NCBI RefSeq assembly: GCF_019492185.1
Contig: NZ_JAICCF010000002.1
Location: forward strand, 248,001 to 312,000
Reading direction: 5' to 3'
Origin: Chitinophaga rhizophila
GTDB taxonomy: Bacteria; Bacteroidota; Bacteroidia; Chitinophagales; Chitinophagaceae
DNA: 64,000 nucleotides
Both the position numbers and the translations under genes were made by a program. Within the stretch, counting starts at the first letter, position 1. The number at the start of each line of letters is the position of its first letter. This document shows, in pieces, positions 39,035-49,091 of the stretch. A model generated the notes under the pieces. It was not told the DNA's origin, did no database searches, and was given only the letters and a program-made list of their open reading frames with translations.

Positions 39035-39369
39035 ATGAAAATAGTTTCCTCCCTGTACCGCACCCTGTTATTTGTTGCCATTATCTCACAGACAGCCTGT
39101 AAAAAAGATACCCTGCCGGCTGAAACGGCCGAAGGCAGAAACGTTGTAGCCTGTTATGTTGATGGGAAGCTGGTCCGGAACAGAGCGCCTTTCGGGAATA
39201 CGACGCCACTCTATGACTGCTTTTATCAGCATAAGTACAATACTGAAAACGGCTATTACTTTCACCTGAGTGCAAAGGATAAAAGGCAGGTACTTTCTGG
39301 TTCGATGCCGTGCACAAAGACGGTAAACGCGTCAGGGTGACTGACGGGCGTTTTGATATGGACCTGTAG
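39035..39369 (+). pseudogene. Frameshifted small lipoprotein
   Basis: The frame from ATG 39035 starts with a lipoprotein signal (LLFVAIISQTACKKD, Cys near residue 22) and runs in frame to a stop at 39340. From about 39288 the better coding frame is a different one: it reads GTFWFDAVHKDGK and then RVTDGRFDMDL with a stop at 39367-39369. Small Bacteroidota lipoproteins commonly end in a similar FWFDA...DGRFD pattern, so a single-base indel near 39270-39290 (around GGATAAAAGG) has split one gene. It may be a true pseudogene or a sequencing error. The function of the family is unknown. Confidence 0.65.
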
Positions 39370-39390
39370 TAAAGAAATCAGGATTTCAGC

Positions 39391-40341
39391 TTATTGTGGC
39401 TTCCAGCCAGACAGAATATTGTCTATGGTATATTGCCTTGCCTCCCCGGTAGTCAGCTGATGCGCCCATGATACTCTTCCGGTAACAGCTGCTCCTACCC
39501 CCCGGTTATTATACTCTGCATAGCAGGTAGTGCGCTCATTATCAGTCTTGCCCCAGTTATTCCATCCGGCTGGGGTCACTGTAGCTGCCAGCTCGCAACC
39601 TATAAATGCTGTCTTTGCCCAGGGCCGCCACGGCCTCCCCAGGTAAAAGGAACCTGCAGGTGCATCACCGGTGATGTTGCAACGGAGGAATACATAGCCA
39701 AAAGACTTATGCTCAGGGGTAGAGGCTGCCGTATAATACCCCCCAAGTTTACCATACAGGGTACAGCTGTCAAAAACAGCGGTTGCTGCACCGAAGATGA
39801 AATCTACCGTGCCCTCTATATAACACTTGTAATAATACTGCCTGCTGTCTGCTCCATGCGTATACAAAGTATCCTGATAGCCCAGAAACCGGCAATTGAT
39901 AAATGCCGCTCTGTCCCCCGTCACTCTCACAGCGACTGCCTGCCCCACCGGACCTGCGCTGTTCTCAAACGTAATATTCTCCGCCCGGAAACCTGCTCCG
40001 TAAATAAAGAAGCTGGAAGAACCCGATGTACCGATATTATTGCCGGCGCTATCCTTTCTGGAGGCATAATCATCGTAAGTAAGAATTGTACCGGTCACAC
40101 TCTCTCCAATGAAATGCACATTGATTTTAGTCTCCGGCAATACCAGCTTCTCTTTGTAAGTGCCATTCTTAATGAATACTACTGTGATCTCGTCACTATC
40201 ATCCGCCACTGCATTGATCGCTTCCTGTACGGTACGGTAATTACCCGAACCATCTTTTGCTACCACTATCCTGCCGGCCTTACATATCGTAACCGGCAAC
40301 AGGAAGAAAAGCAATAGCCATCTCAAACATACATTTCGCAT
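39391..40341 (-). CDS. Pectin methylesterase (CE8 family)
   Basis: A 316-residue protein with an N-terminal signal peptide (WLLLFFLLPVTICKAG). The right-handed beta-helix family motifs are clear: GSGNYRTVQEAI near residue 31, GTYKEKL, GYQDTLY near 157 (catalytic Asp), VDFIFG near 180 (second Asp) and LGRPWRPW near 235 (Arg). It removes methyl groups from homogalacturonan so that pectate lyase can cut it. It is the last gene of the minus-strand sigma/FecR/SusCD operon, 38 bp after the pectate lyase. Confidence 0.93.
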   Translation of the reverse strand: MRNVCLRWLLLFFLLPVTICKAGRIVVAKDGSGNYRTVQEAINAVADDSDEITVVFIKNGTYKEKLVLPETKINVHFIGESVTGTILTYDDYASRKDSAGNNIGTSGSSSFFIYGAGFRAENITFENSAGPVGQAVAVRVTGDRAAFINCRFLGYQDTLYTHGADSRQYYYKCYIEGTVDFIFGAATAVFDSCTLYGKLGGYYTAASTPEHKSFGYVFLRCNITGDAPAGSFYLGRPWRPWAKTAFIGCELAATVTPAGWNNWGKTDNERTTCYAEYNNRGVGAAVTGRVSWAHQLTTGEARQYTIDNILSGWKPQ

Positions 40342-40379
40342 ATAATTTCGCCGTTCTGTTATTATTTATCTGTTGTACT

Positions 40380-41852
40380 TCAGTGCCTGATTGCCCGCTT
40401 GCCCTCATGGGTCAGGCTGTTCAGGTAATTTTCCAGGTTAGTATACCCATTGGCGGAATAACCGTTTCTGTCTGCGGCATCCGCCGGATTCAATCCGTTT
40501 GTCCTTTCATAATCATCCGGCATGCCATCATGGTCACTATCTGCCGGCGCAGCTATTGATCGCAGAGATGGCCATGCATGAATTGTCTGCCCGTAAGCAG
40601 TGCCATGCGGATACCCTCCCTGTACATCAATGATACGCCCGGTTCTGTTACGCACGTTGTCAGTGATCCGCTGATCCAATGTATCACGTTCCGGCAAAGC
40701 ACATCCTGCCTTCTGCAATACAGCCGTATACGCCTGTTCAGGTGTCTCTGTGTGGATAGTATAACCAATATCAAACGCGGTATTGGCCCGCGCCTGGACA
40801 CTATCCACCGGACTCACACCGTTCCAGTTATTGGCGGTATTACCCGGAGAACCGTCCACGAAGTTGCCATTCACATACCATTTTCCGAAACCAATAGCGG
40901 CGCTCTTACTCGGATTACAGATGCGATACCGTACGCCGCTGCCTGTGTTAGGACCATATTTGTAATAGTTGTTCACGATATTATAATTGCCTCCTTCTCC
41001 TCCATATACGGTATTGATGCCCCAGTTATAAATTACATTATTCCGGAAATCAACGTTCTCTGTACCGGGCGTATTGGGAGTATAAGTACTGACGCCCGCA
41101 AACCGCGGATTCCTGTTACGGCAATGTGCTATCAGGTTGTGGTGCATACTACCTCTTTTAGCCCCCCAGATACCTCCGTAGCCATGCTGCTCATAGTCGG
41201 TATCTCCTATTTCAAAATGATAGGAATAATTCAGCGGCTCTGATATGATACACCACTGTATTGTCAGTTTATCGCCCCGGTAAATAGTCAGTGCTTCATC
41301 TGTACTCCAGCTGGCAGATACATGATCAATGATAATGTTGTTCCTGCCTAATCCGCCGAAAGCGTCATCTCCGCCGCTACCATCCACCGGATTACCATTG
41401 GCATCCACCTTCTTCTGGTAGCGGTCACCAAGGCGGAACCGCATATATCTTACAATCACATTATCCCCTCCAATGCTCACCGGATAATCTGCCACACAAA
41501 TACCCGCCCCAGGAGCTGTTTGTCCGGCGATAGTAGTATTTGCCTTGATCCGCAACGCCGACGTCAGATGTATCGTACCCGATACCCGGAAGATAACTGT
41601 TCTGTAAGCGGCGTTTGCACTCAGCGCATAACGCAGGCTTCCCGGCTGACCATCATCCAGCAGATTTGTTACTTCCATCACAGTAGTAGCGGTATCCGGC
41701 GTACCCCGGCCACCGGAAGTGAACATACCCGCTCCTTCAGCCCCGGGGAACGCGGGTTTCTGCGCATACAGATCTGCCAGTAACAGGGTACTTACACAGG
41801 CTGTCATGGCTGTTTTTAACAGCACTTTTCGTATAATTGTTTGCTGCAACAT
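40380..41852 (-). CDS. Pectate lyase (polysaccharide lyase family 1 type), secreted
   Basis: A 490-residue protein with a signal peptide ending near LYAQKP. It shows PGAEGAGMFTSGGRG at the N-terminus, a beta-helix rich in Asn and Ile ladders, DHVSASWSTDE near residue 178 (calcium/substrate region) and RNRNPRFAG near 249 (catalytic Arg region). These match the Bacteroidota pectate lyases of family PL1 that cut homogalacturonan by beta-elimination. A C-terminal segment with DSDHDGMPDDYE looks like a calcium-binding repeat. It sits 18 bp after the SusD gene and 38 bp before the methylesterase, so it is in the uptake operon. Confidence 0.9.
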   Translation of the reverse strand: MLQQTIIRKVLLKTAMTACVSTLLLADLYAQKPAFPGAEGAGMFTSGGRGTPDTATTVMEVTNLLDDGQPGSLRYALSANAAYRTVIFRVSGTIHLTSALRIKANTTIAGQTAPGAGICVADYPVSIGGDNVIVRYMRFRLGDRYQKKVDANGNPVDGSGGDDAFGGLGRNNIIIDHVSASWSTDEALTIYRGDKLTIQWCIISEPLNYSYHFEIGDTDYEQHGYGGIWGAKRGSMHHNLIAHCRNRNPRFAGVSTYTPNTPGTENVDFRNNVIYNWGINTVYGGEGGNYNIVNNYYKYGPNTGSGVRYRICNPSKSAAIGFGKWYVNGNFVDGSPGNTANNWNGVSPVDSVQARANTAFDIGYTIHTETPEQAYTAVLQKAGCALPERDTLDQRITDNVRNRTGRIIDVQGGYPHGTAYGQTIHAWPSLRSIAAPADSDHDGMPDDYERTNGLNPADAADRNGYSANGYTNLENYLNSLTHEGKRAIRH

Positions 41853-41870
41853 AAAGGATAGTTAAGATAA

Positions 41871-43787
41871 TTAATACCCGGGATTCTGCGGACTCAGATT
41901 TGGATTCACGTCACGTTGCGTCTGCGGCAATGGCATCAGTTCACTTTTGTTTGCCGTGAATCCCTGGGCAAAGGCATTCGTGAATGTCTGTGGAGCTGTC
42001 ACAGTACCACCTATCCACCAGGCTACCCTGACCTGGCCGGCTGGTGCTACTTCCACTGGACCAGGTTTATAATATGAATACAGGAAAGGATTAAAATCAT
42101 CTATGTTGGAACGGGGCGGTGTACGGAAGAAATACAGGTAACTTGGCAGCTGCGAAGCATCGCTCGCATATGCCGGTCCGTCTGCCATGTAAGAATAAGG
42201 GGCTAATGGCGGATGATTGGTTTCTGTTGCACCGGCCCATGCCTGTAACCGGGCACGTGTCTCACGGATAGCTGTTTCCAGTAAATTCCAACGGATCAGA
42301 TCATACTTGCGTACACCCTCTCCGCCAAATTCCAGCATACGCTCCTTTACCAGGAATTTGAAAAATCCGGTCTTGTCATTGGGGATCACTGGAGCAGTCT
42401 CTGTGTAACTACCGCCGTGCCCCCTTTTATTTACCCGGCTGACTGCATCAATAGCACCAGCTGTAGGACCACCATTCAATTCATTCTCCGCTTCAGCATA
42501 CCAGAGTAATACATCTGCAAACCGGATTAAAGGCCAGCTCAGTTGCATATTCTGCAGGCTATTGTTAATAGCAGGACGATTAGATACAGCGGAATTACCC
42601 GAACTGAAAACAAAGCTCGGATTGGTCACCCATTCTCTTCTGAATTTACCGTCATTAATAGTGTTGATTGTATGCCCGGTTTTGATGGTATCAAAGGTGA
42701 TCTCGTAAGGCACACAGGTAATATCTCTTCTGATATCTGTAGAGTCAAACATATAAAAGTAAGTAGGCAGTACACTCAGGTTACCGCCGCCGGTACCGTT
42801 CATACGCGTACCAGTCTGGATACCCAGTTTACTGTCCGAGTTGGTACCAAACGCCATAGACGCTACCATAATAAATTCCCCTGACGGGTCGTTCAGGTTA
42901 TGCGCCAGCAGGTACTCTTTGAACAGTCCTTTATAGGAAGGGTACAGATCATGTTGTGCAGGATTCGCAATAATCTCTGCACATTCATCCCTGGCAATCT
43001 TATAATAATCCAGGTAGTCTGCCGATCTCACCATTGTTTGCTGAGATACCGACAAGGCATACCCGCCCCTTGTCAATGCAATCTTTGCACGTAAAGCTTT
43101 TGCAGCGCCTTTAGTAAACCGCTGATCTGTAGGGTCGCCAATACCTGGTACTTCGGTACGCCATGGCATCAGCGCCTGTGCTTCCTGCAGGTCGCGCAGC
43201 AGGCGATCATAAATAGAATCTCTGCTGGTACGGGGTTTGTACAGTTCTGTTTCATACTGTGATGGCTGCCACTGTGCGGGTACGTCGCCGAAGTTGCGGC
43301 ACAGCTCATAATAGTATTGCGCTCGCAATACCAGCGCTTCACCATGCATCCTTTTCAGCTGCGCCTGTTCCTGCACATTTCCACCGGTATACTTTGCCAT
43401 CTTTGGTATATTGTAGATACACAAATTAGCACGTTCGATACCCTGGTACATCTGGTTAAAAGGATTAGTAATCTGCAGATTGGAGGGTATACCCAGGTAC
43501 TTGGCCAGCAACTGTCCTTCGTCATTGGTATTCGGATTAGTACCTTTCAGCAGTTCGTCTGTATCATAGGGCCAGTAGCCACTGATGCGGATACCGTATC
43601 CAAAGTCTCCGGACATGGACATGTAAGCGCCCAGTAATGCTTTCCTGGCATTCTGCACATCATCAAAGATATATTCCACATCAAATGAGGATACTGCCTC
43701 CGGCTCAAGAAACTTCTTACAGCCCACCGCAGTGGTCATCAATGCCATCAGTACAACGATATAAAAATGTTTCTTCACTAAGTTCAT
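41871..43787 (-). CDS. SusD/RagB-family glycan-binding lipoprotein
   Basis: A 638-residue surface lipoprotein. The signal peptide ends in TTAVGC with the lipidated Cys near residue 23, followed by KKFLEPEAVSS, the usual SusD start. The N-terminal TPR-like part (DVQNARKALLGAYMSMSGD) and the C-terminal segment ending LPQTQRDVNPNLSPQNPGY are typical of the family. SusD forms a lid on the SusC pore and binds the oligosaccharide. It lies 20 bp after SusC. The adjacent pectinases suggest that oligogalacturonides are the substrate. Confidence 0.95.
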   Translation of the reverse strand: MNLVKKHFYIVVLMALMTTAVGCKKFLEPEAVSSFDVEYIFDDVQNARKALLGAYMSMSGDFGYGIRISGYWPYDTDELLKGTNPNTNDEGQLLAKYLGIPSNLQITNPFNQMYQGIERANLCIYNIPKMAKYTGGNVQEQAQLKRMHGEALVLRAQYYYELCRNFGDVPAQWQPSQYETELYKPRTSRDSIYDRLLRDLQEAQALMPWRTEVPGIGDPTDQRFTKGAAKALRAKIALTRGGYALSVSQQTMVRSADYLDYYKIARDECAEIIANPAQHDLYPSYKGLFKEYLLAHNLNDPSGEFIMVASMAFGTNSDSKLGIQTGTRMNGTGGGNLSVLPTYFYMFDSTDIRRDITCVPYEITFDTIKTGHTINTINDGKFRREWVTNPSFVFSSGNSAVSNRPAINNSLQNMQLSWPLIRFADVLLWYAEAENELNGGPTAGAIDAVSRVNKRGHGGSYTETAPVIPNDKTGFFKFLVKERMLEFGGEGVRKYDLIRWNLLETAIRETRARLQAWAGATETNHPPLAPYSYMADGPAYASDASQLPSYLYFFRTPPRSNIDDFNPFLYSYYKPGPVEVAPAGQVRVAWWIGGTVTAPQTFTNAFAQGFTANKSELMPLPQTQRDVNPNLSPQNPGY

Positions 43788-43807
43788 ATGAATAAGCTTT
43801 GGGATAA

Positions 43808-46800
43808 TTAAAAGTTAACGTTCAGTCCCATTACATAAGTCCGCGCTCTTGGGTAAGCAGCATAGTCCACGCCCGATGTAGTAGGATCATTCCTTCTGGT
43901 ATTCGCATCCGGATCATAACCCGTATAACCGGTGATAGTGGCCACATTGTTTGCGGTCATATACACACGCACATTACTGATACCTACTCTTGACAACAAT
44001 GCTTTTGGCAGGTTGTACCCCAGGGTGATATTGTTGATCCTGATGTAAGACCCATTTTCAACAGCATAACTCTGAGAGTAAAATCCATTCACACTGGTAG
44101 AGGGGAACCACAGTCCGGCGTTGCGGTTTACATTGCTGAGTGACGATGAATCCACACCAATGACTACCGTGCTGCCCCCGCTATTCACCGTACGTTGCAC
44201 CAGGCGGCCTTCCTGATCAATCATACGCCATCTGCCATTCGCTGATTTCAGCAGGTTTACTTCGCTGCCATATGCACTGCCGTATTCCAGTTTGTTAGCA
44301 TTGAAAACTTTGTTACCATATACAAAGTTGACAAAGATGTTCAGGTCAAAGTTCCCCAGGGTCAGGGATTGTGTTAATCCGCCGTAAAACCTGGGCTGCG
44401 AGCGCCCTATGATAGTCCGGTCTTTATCTGCATCAATCACACCGTCTCCGTTTAAGTCCCTGAACTTAGGCGAGCCGGGTTGCAGGGGATCTGCCAGAAT
44501 ACCGGCATTGGAAGCCACATCTTTTTTAAGGTTGTACTGTGTGGTCAGTTCCGGATAGTTCGCATTTGAATAAGGTGCGGTGGTAAAATCTGCCGTTGTA
44601 TAGAAGCCGTCGTTGATATATCCATACATAGTGCCCACTTCTTCACCCACTTTCAGGATATAATCTGCGGGGAAGTTAGTACCACTAAACCAGCCGGAGT
44701 TACGGAGGATGATATTGTTTCCACCCAGGCTGGTAATCCGGTTTTTGTTGAAGGAGATGTTGAAGTTCGCACTGTAACTGAAGGACTGTTTACGGATAAT
44801 ATCCGCAGACAGCTGAATTTCCAACCCCTTATTACTGGTAGCGCCGATATTCTGGAACTGCGCAGTATACCCTGTGGAAGAAGGGATCGCCTGATTCAGC
44901 AACAGATTTTTAGAGGTATTGTAGTACACATCCGTGGTCAGCGTAATACGATTTTTGAAGATTGTCAGGTCTACTCCCAGGTTGCGGGCAATCTGCGATT
45001 CCCATCTCAGCTTGTCGTTGCCCAGGTTGGAAGGGTTATAAACACCATTCAGCACCCCGTTAAGTCCGTATCCGCCATTCGACGGACTAATATACTGTGT
45101 ACGGTAAGAGAAGGGCGTAATGCGGTTATTTCCGGCTATACCGTATGAAACGCGCATTCTCAGGTCATCTACCCATTTACTTTTGAAGAATGGCTCACTG
45201 CTGACCCTCCACGACAGCACACCTGAAGGGAAGTAGCCCCACTTATTCTCCGTACCAAATAAGGACGATCCGTCAGCACGCATGGTCAGTTTCGCATAAT
45301 ACCGTTGTGCGTAATTGTAGTCAATGGTGGTAAAGAAGGAGGCCAGTGATACCGGTACCTGCGAGCTGGAGGGTTGCTGCTGCGGATAGGCCGTCGTAGA
45401 TGCAGCTGCCAGCTGCAGGTTATTAAATGCACGGTCGGCCGTAATACCAATAGGGAAATATCTGATTGTCTGATCATACCTGCTGGTGGTCGTCTTCTGC
45501 GTTTCCTGTCCGAGCAGCATACTGAAACTATGTTTGGTACCAAATAAAGATCCGTTGGAGTAAGACAGTACATTGGAATTAACCAGCTGCATCACCTGGT
45601 TATCGCCCAGTATCACCACCGGCTGCTTATTATTGCTTTTGGCATTGTTAGTCAGCGTATCATCGAATGATCTGTTGTTGGTATTGGTCACATTAAAAGC
45701 CAGCTGCGAGCGGAAGGTCACATGCTTTATCAGCTCCACGGAAAAGTTACCGTTCAGGTTCAGCTGATTGATATATCGCTTACGTACTTCTGCATCTGCC
45801 AGCAACAGCGGATTCAGAATATTAAAGCCGTTACCGGCATTATTAAGATCCAGTGTGGGGTCGTAGGAGTCTTCTTCCTCTCCCGGCAATATGACGGGCT
45901 TGTAGCGGGTATATTGCCGCAGGCGGTTACCTCCTGCCCCGCCGGCGTCAGACGTACCTGCACCCAGTATCAGCTGACGGGTATAGCGGGCATTGAACCC
46001 GAAGCGGAAGCGGTTATTGGCTTTATGGTCAATACGGAAGTTGAGGTTCTTACGATCCAGACTGGAATTGATCAGAATACCGTCCTGCTTCACAGCTGTG
46101 AGGCTGAGATTGTAGGTGGTGTTTTCGTTGCCACCGGCTACGCTCACATTGTGCGAAGACTGTAAGGCGTTTGCTCCCATAGTTCTGTCCTGCCAATCGA
46201 TGCCTTTGCCGAAAGTAGCAATAGTGTCGTAGTTTTCCGGAACGCGGATATACCGTTTAACAGCTCCGGCCGTATCGCCGCGCCACCAGGCCCGCTCATA
46301 CTGGTAGTTTACAAAGTCGCGGGCATCCATCATTTCTATGGGACGGGCCAGCTGCTGGATACCGTAGAACATGTTGTAGGCAACCAACGTTCTGCCGTTT
46401 GTATTGCGACCTCCTTTAGTGGTAATTACTACCACCCCATTTGCGCCCCGGGAACCATAGATAGCTGTGGAGGCAGCGTCTTTTAACACATTGATAGATT
46501 CTATATCCTGCGGATTCAACACGTTCAGCGCATTATCCATAGGGATACCATCTACCACATAAAGCGGTTCACTGCTTTGGGTGATAGAACCGCGGCCACG
46601 TATATTGATAACAGGCTCTGCACCCGGCGAGCCTTCTGACATAGTGATCTGTACACCCGCCAGCCGTCCCTGGAGTACTTCTGCCGCATTGTTAAGCGGG
46701 TTCGTCTTCAGGTCTTTGGATGTTACGCCGGAAGATGCTGCCAGCAGGTCTCCTCTTCGGAAGGCCTGGTATCCTATAACCACTACATCATTGAGTTTGG

Positions 46801-47146
46801 AGGATTCTGAGACCAGCTTTGCAACCAGCGAAGTTGTAGCGCCAGCACCTACCACATGCCCTTCAATACGTTGGCTTGCAAAACCGATACTGCTGAAAAT
46901 AAAGCGATAGGCTACGCCAGCTGGCAGTCTGTTAAATACAAATACACCGCTGGTATCAGTCTGTGTGCCTGTTTTAAATTCCGTTTTCGTGTTCACTGCT
47001 GTTACAGTCACCCCGGGAATAGGTTGCCCCTGTTCGTCTCTGACGAGACCCTTTACCGTACCGTAGCTGGTTTGCGCGCTTACTGGAGACGGATGTACGC
47101 AGCAAAGCATAAGTGCAGCACAAATGCTGACAATCAATCTTGTCAT
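43808..47146 (-). CDS. SusC/RagA-family TonB-linked outer membrane protein
   Basis: A 1112-residue protein with a signal peptide (to about residue 25), a CarboxypepD_reg-like domain (GTVKGLVRDEQGQPIPGVTV), a plug domain with LNDVVVIGYQ and INVLKDAASTAIYGSRGANG, and a long beta-barrel ending in YVMGLNVNF with a terminal aromatic residue. It imports oligosaccharides with SusD. There is no STN signalling domain before the CarboxypepD_reg part, although a FecR gene lies 50 bp upstream. Substrate inferred from the neighbours: pectin fragments. Confidence 0.95.
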   Translation of the reverse strand: MTRLIVSICAALMLCCVHPSPVSAQTSYGTVKGLVRDEQGQPIPGVTVTAVNTKTEFKTGTQTDTSGVFVFNRLPAGVAYRFIFSSIGFASQRIEGHVVGAGATTSLVAKLVSESSKLNDVVVIGYQAFRRGDLLAASSGVTSKDLKTNPLNNAAEVLQGRLAGVQITMSEGSPGAEPVINIRGRGSITQSSEPLYVVDGIPMDNALNVLNPQDIESINVLKDAASTAIYGSRGANGVVVITTKGGRNTNGRTLVAYNMFYGIQQLARPIEMMDARDFVNYQYERAWWRGDTAGAVKRYIRVPENYDTIATFGKGIDWQDRTMGANALQSSHNVSVAGGNENTTYNLSLTAVKQDGILINSSLDRKNLNFRIDHKANNRFRFGFNARYTRQLILGAGTSDAGGAGGNRLRQYTRYKPVILPGEEEDSYDPTLDLNNAGNGFNILNPLLLADAEVRKRYINQLNLNGNFSVELIKHVTFRSQLAFNVTNTNNRSFDDTLTNNAKSNNKQPVVILGDNQVMQLVNSNVLSYSNGSLFGTKHSFSMLLGQETQKTTTSRYDQTIRYFPIGITADRAFNNLQLAAASTTAYPQQQPSSSQVPVSLASFFTTIDYNYAQRYYAKLTMRADGSSLFGTENKWGYFPSGVLSWRVSSEPFFKSKWVDDLRMRVSYGIAGNNRITPFSYRTQYISPSNGGYGLNGVLNGVYNPSNLGNDKLRWESQIARNLGVDLTIFKNRITLTTDVYYNTSKNLLLNQAIPSSTGYTAQFQNIGATSNKGLEIQLSADIIRKQSFSYSANFNISFNKNRITSLGGNNIILRNSGWFSGTNFPADYILKVGEEVGTMYGYINDGFYTTADFTTAPYSNANYPELTTQYNLKKDVASNAGILADPLQPGSPKFRDLNGDGVIDADKDRTIIGRSQPRFYGGLTQSLTLGNFDLNIFVNFVYGNKVFNANKLEYGSAYGSEVNLLKSANGRWRMIDQEGRLVQRTVNSGGSTVVIGVDSSSLSNVNRNAGLWFPSTSVNGFYSQSYAVENGSYIRINNITLGYNLPKALLSRVGISNVRVYMTANNVATITGYTGYDPDANTRRNDPTTSGVDYAAYPRARTYVMGLNVNF

Positions 47147-47196
47147 ACTGTAAGTAATGTTGTTTAAGAAATAATACTTCTGATCGGGCTACGTGG

Positions 47197-48252
47197 TTAT
47201 CCCTTTCTGTTTACATAATAGTTGTTGTCGGATCGCTTTGTTACTTTCAGATTGTTCAGCAGGGCAATAGTCCCCAGAATGTCCTCAATGGATTCATCCG
47301 GCTCGAATCTGCCGATAAAAAACAATTTCTCCAACGTGGCTTTATTATAATGAATCTGTACGCCGTACAATACTTCCAATGTGGTGAAGACATCTGTCAG
47401 TGGCTGACTGGTAAATTCAAACCATCCTGTTGGTTGTATGACCGGCGTTTTATGTACTGTTCTTTTCTTAACAAATGCTGTCCCTCTCTGTCCCTGCAGG
47501 AAATACTGCCGGCGCGGCATAAGCGTGTTTAATGGGAGGATCAGCTCCTGTCCCGGCTTCAGATAACTGGTGAACTGCGCTTTTGTCTTCCTGGTATGAT
47601 CTGCCACTGATTTCACCATTACTTTCCCTTCATACAACCTGACACTGACGTAATCATCACTTCCCTGCTTTATGGAGAAAACAGTGCCCAGCGCCTGTAC
47701 AGACAAGCTGTTACAGTAAGTAACAAACGGCCTTTCCTGATCGGGTGCTACATGGAATACGGCTGCTCCTTTCATATATACTGCCCGGGTCTTCTTCCAT
47801 TCCTGCTGACTGATCTTTACATAGCTGTGCGGCATTAATTGCACCACGGTACCGTCTGCAAATATGTGCTGTACAGCAGTATCACTATCATTGCGCCAGT
47901 GCAGACTGTCAGTAGCAACAACGGGTTGCTTCACCGCCATTGGCCTTACCGGCTGTTCCGATGTTCTGAACATAAATATATAACACAGCAGTATGCATAG
48001 AGCGGCTGACAGGCTATATGCCATACCATTCAGCAGATTCCTTCTCCTGATTGTTTTTATCACCTGACGCCATATGGCATCCCATCCTGCAGCAGGAAGT
48101 TGTTCGCCGGTCTCATGGATCCAATCGCTCTCTTTGTAGTATTGATCTGCCACCTCCGGATGATCCTTCAGCCAGCGTGCTACAAGTGTTGCTTCTTCCT
48201 CATTACAACTGCGGTCGAAGAACCTTCGTATCATGTCATCATTGATTTCCAT
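47197..48252 (-). CDS. FecR-family anti-sigma factor
   Basis: A 351-residue protein. The N-terminal part (DRSCNEEEATLVARWLKDHPE) resembles the sigma-binding part of Bacteroidota FecR proteins. One membrane helix follows near residues 73-93 (MAYSLSAALCILLCYIFMF). The periplasmic FecR domain contains QALGTVFSIKQ and VRLYEGKVMV, and the C-terminal domain (WFEFTSQPLTDVFTTLE to the end) is the DUF4974-type STN-like fold. It should hold the ECF sigma factor at the inner membrane until a signal arrives from an outer-membrane receptor. It is 64 bp downstream of the sigma gene and 50 bp upstream of SusC. Confidence 0.92.
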   Translation of the reverse strand: MEINDDMIRRFFDRSCNEEEATLVARWLKDHPEVADQYYKESDWIHETGEQLPAAGWDAIWRQVIKTIRRRNLLNGMAYSLSAALCILLCYIFMFRTSEQPVRPMAVKQPVVATDSLHWRNDSDTAVQHIFADGTVVQLMPHSYVKISQQEWKKTRAVYMKGAAVFHVAPDQERPFVTYCNSLSVQALGTVFSIKQGSDDYVSVRLYEGKVMVKSVADHTRKTKAQFTSYLKPGQELILPLNTLMPRRQYFLQGQRGTAFVKKRTVHKTPVIQPTGWFEFTSQPLTDVFTTLEVLYGVQIHYNKATLEKLFFIGRFEPDESIEDILGTIALLNNLKVTKRSDNNYYVNRKG

Positions 48253-48316
48253 AGAAAGTCCTTATAAGTAATTACGCAGCAGCAATCATTATACCTCCGC
48301 CTTTTTAAAAAAAATC

Positions 48317-48841
48317 TTAGAAAATTCCTGGTAGCAGGAAAACATGTATCAATACAACTTTTTTAATCAGCCGTACTGCTTTGGCAACGTGGTTATCTAC
48401 TGACTTAACGGTGATGGACAGATGGGAGGCAATTTCGGCATAGGATAATCCATGGAACCGGTGTAGTTCAAATACTTTCTTTCGCATACAGGGCATCCCG
48501 TCAAGTACAGCATATACTTTCTGACGCAGGTCAAAGTCTTCTGGAATATAGCAGACATTGTCGCTCATGAACATATGGCGCGACTTCTCTGCCGTCTGCT
48601 GCCTGCGCAGATAGTCTATAAATACTGTTCTGGAGATACTGAATAAGTGTTGTTCTATTGTATAGTTTTCATCTAATGTGTGACGGTACTGCCAGAGTTT
48701 AAGGAAAGTAATCTGCACAAGATCCCTGGCATCTTCGGAGCAATGCGTTTTACGAAGGAAAAAACCGTAAAGCCGGCTGCGAAGTTGCAGGAATGCCTGC
48801 TCATACGCAAAGTGATCACCTTTCTTAATTGCGCCAATCAT
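48317..48841 (-). CDS. ECF-type RNA polymerase sigma factor
   Basis: A 174-residue protein with sigma region 2 (EDARDLVQITFLKLWQYR) and region 4 (GLSYAEIASHLSITVKSVDNH), and no other domain, as in ECF sigma factors of the Bacteroidota FecI-like group. It is the first gene of the minus-strand operon and probably activates the SusCD/pectinase genes, or its own operon, when released by the FecR protein next to it. The C-terminal end (VLIHVFLLPGIF) is unusually hydrophobic. Confidence 0.92.
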   Translation of the reverse strand: MIGAIKKGDHFAYEQAFLQLRSRLYGFFLRKTHCSEDARDLVQITFLKLWQYRHTLDENYTIEQHLFSISRTVFIDYLRRQQTAEKSRHMFMSDNVCYIPEDFDLRQKVYAVLDGMPCMRKKVFELHRFHGLSYAEIASHLSITVKSVDNHVAKAVRLIKKVVLIHVFLLPGIF

Positions 48842-49091
48842 AACGTTTCAGTTTTTCTCGTGGAAATGTGGTGTAACAGAACAACCCGTCCGGCGCAGGG
48901 CAGCGTGGCTGGTTCATGACACCAGATAGCATATTTACGGATTAATTGCCATATCCATTGAAAAAACTACGCAATCGTTCCCGAAGGTAATGTGGGGGAA
49001 TCTTTTAGCAATAGCAGATTTTATAGGATAAATCTCAATTCAAAAAGCCGGTATGACACTACATACCGGCTTACAACTGCTATCCTGCATC

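Noticed and set aside
40578-41243. 221-codon plus-strand frame opposite the pectate lyase
   Set aside because: The minus strand encodes a clear pectate lyase with conserved motifs here; the plus frame has no recognisable features.
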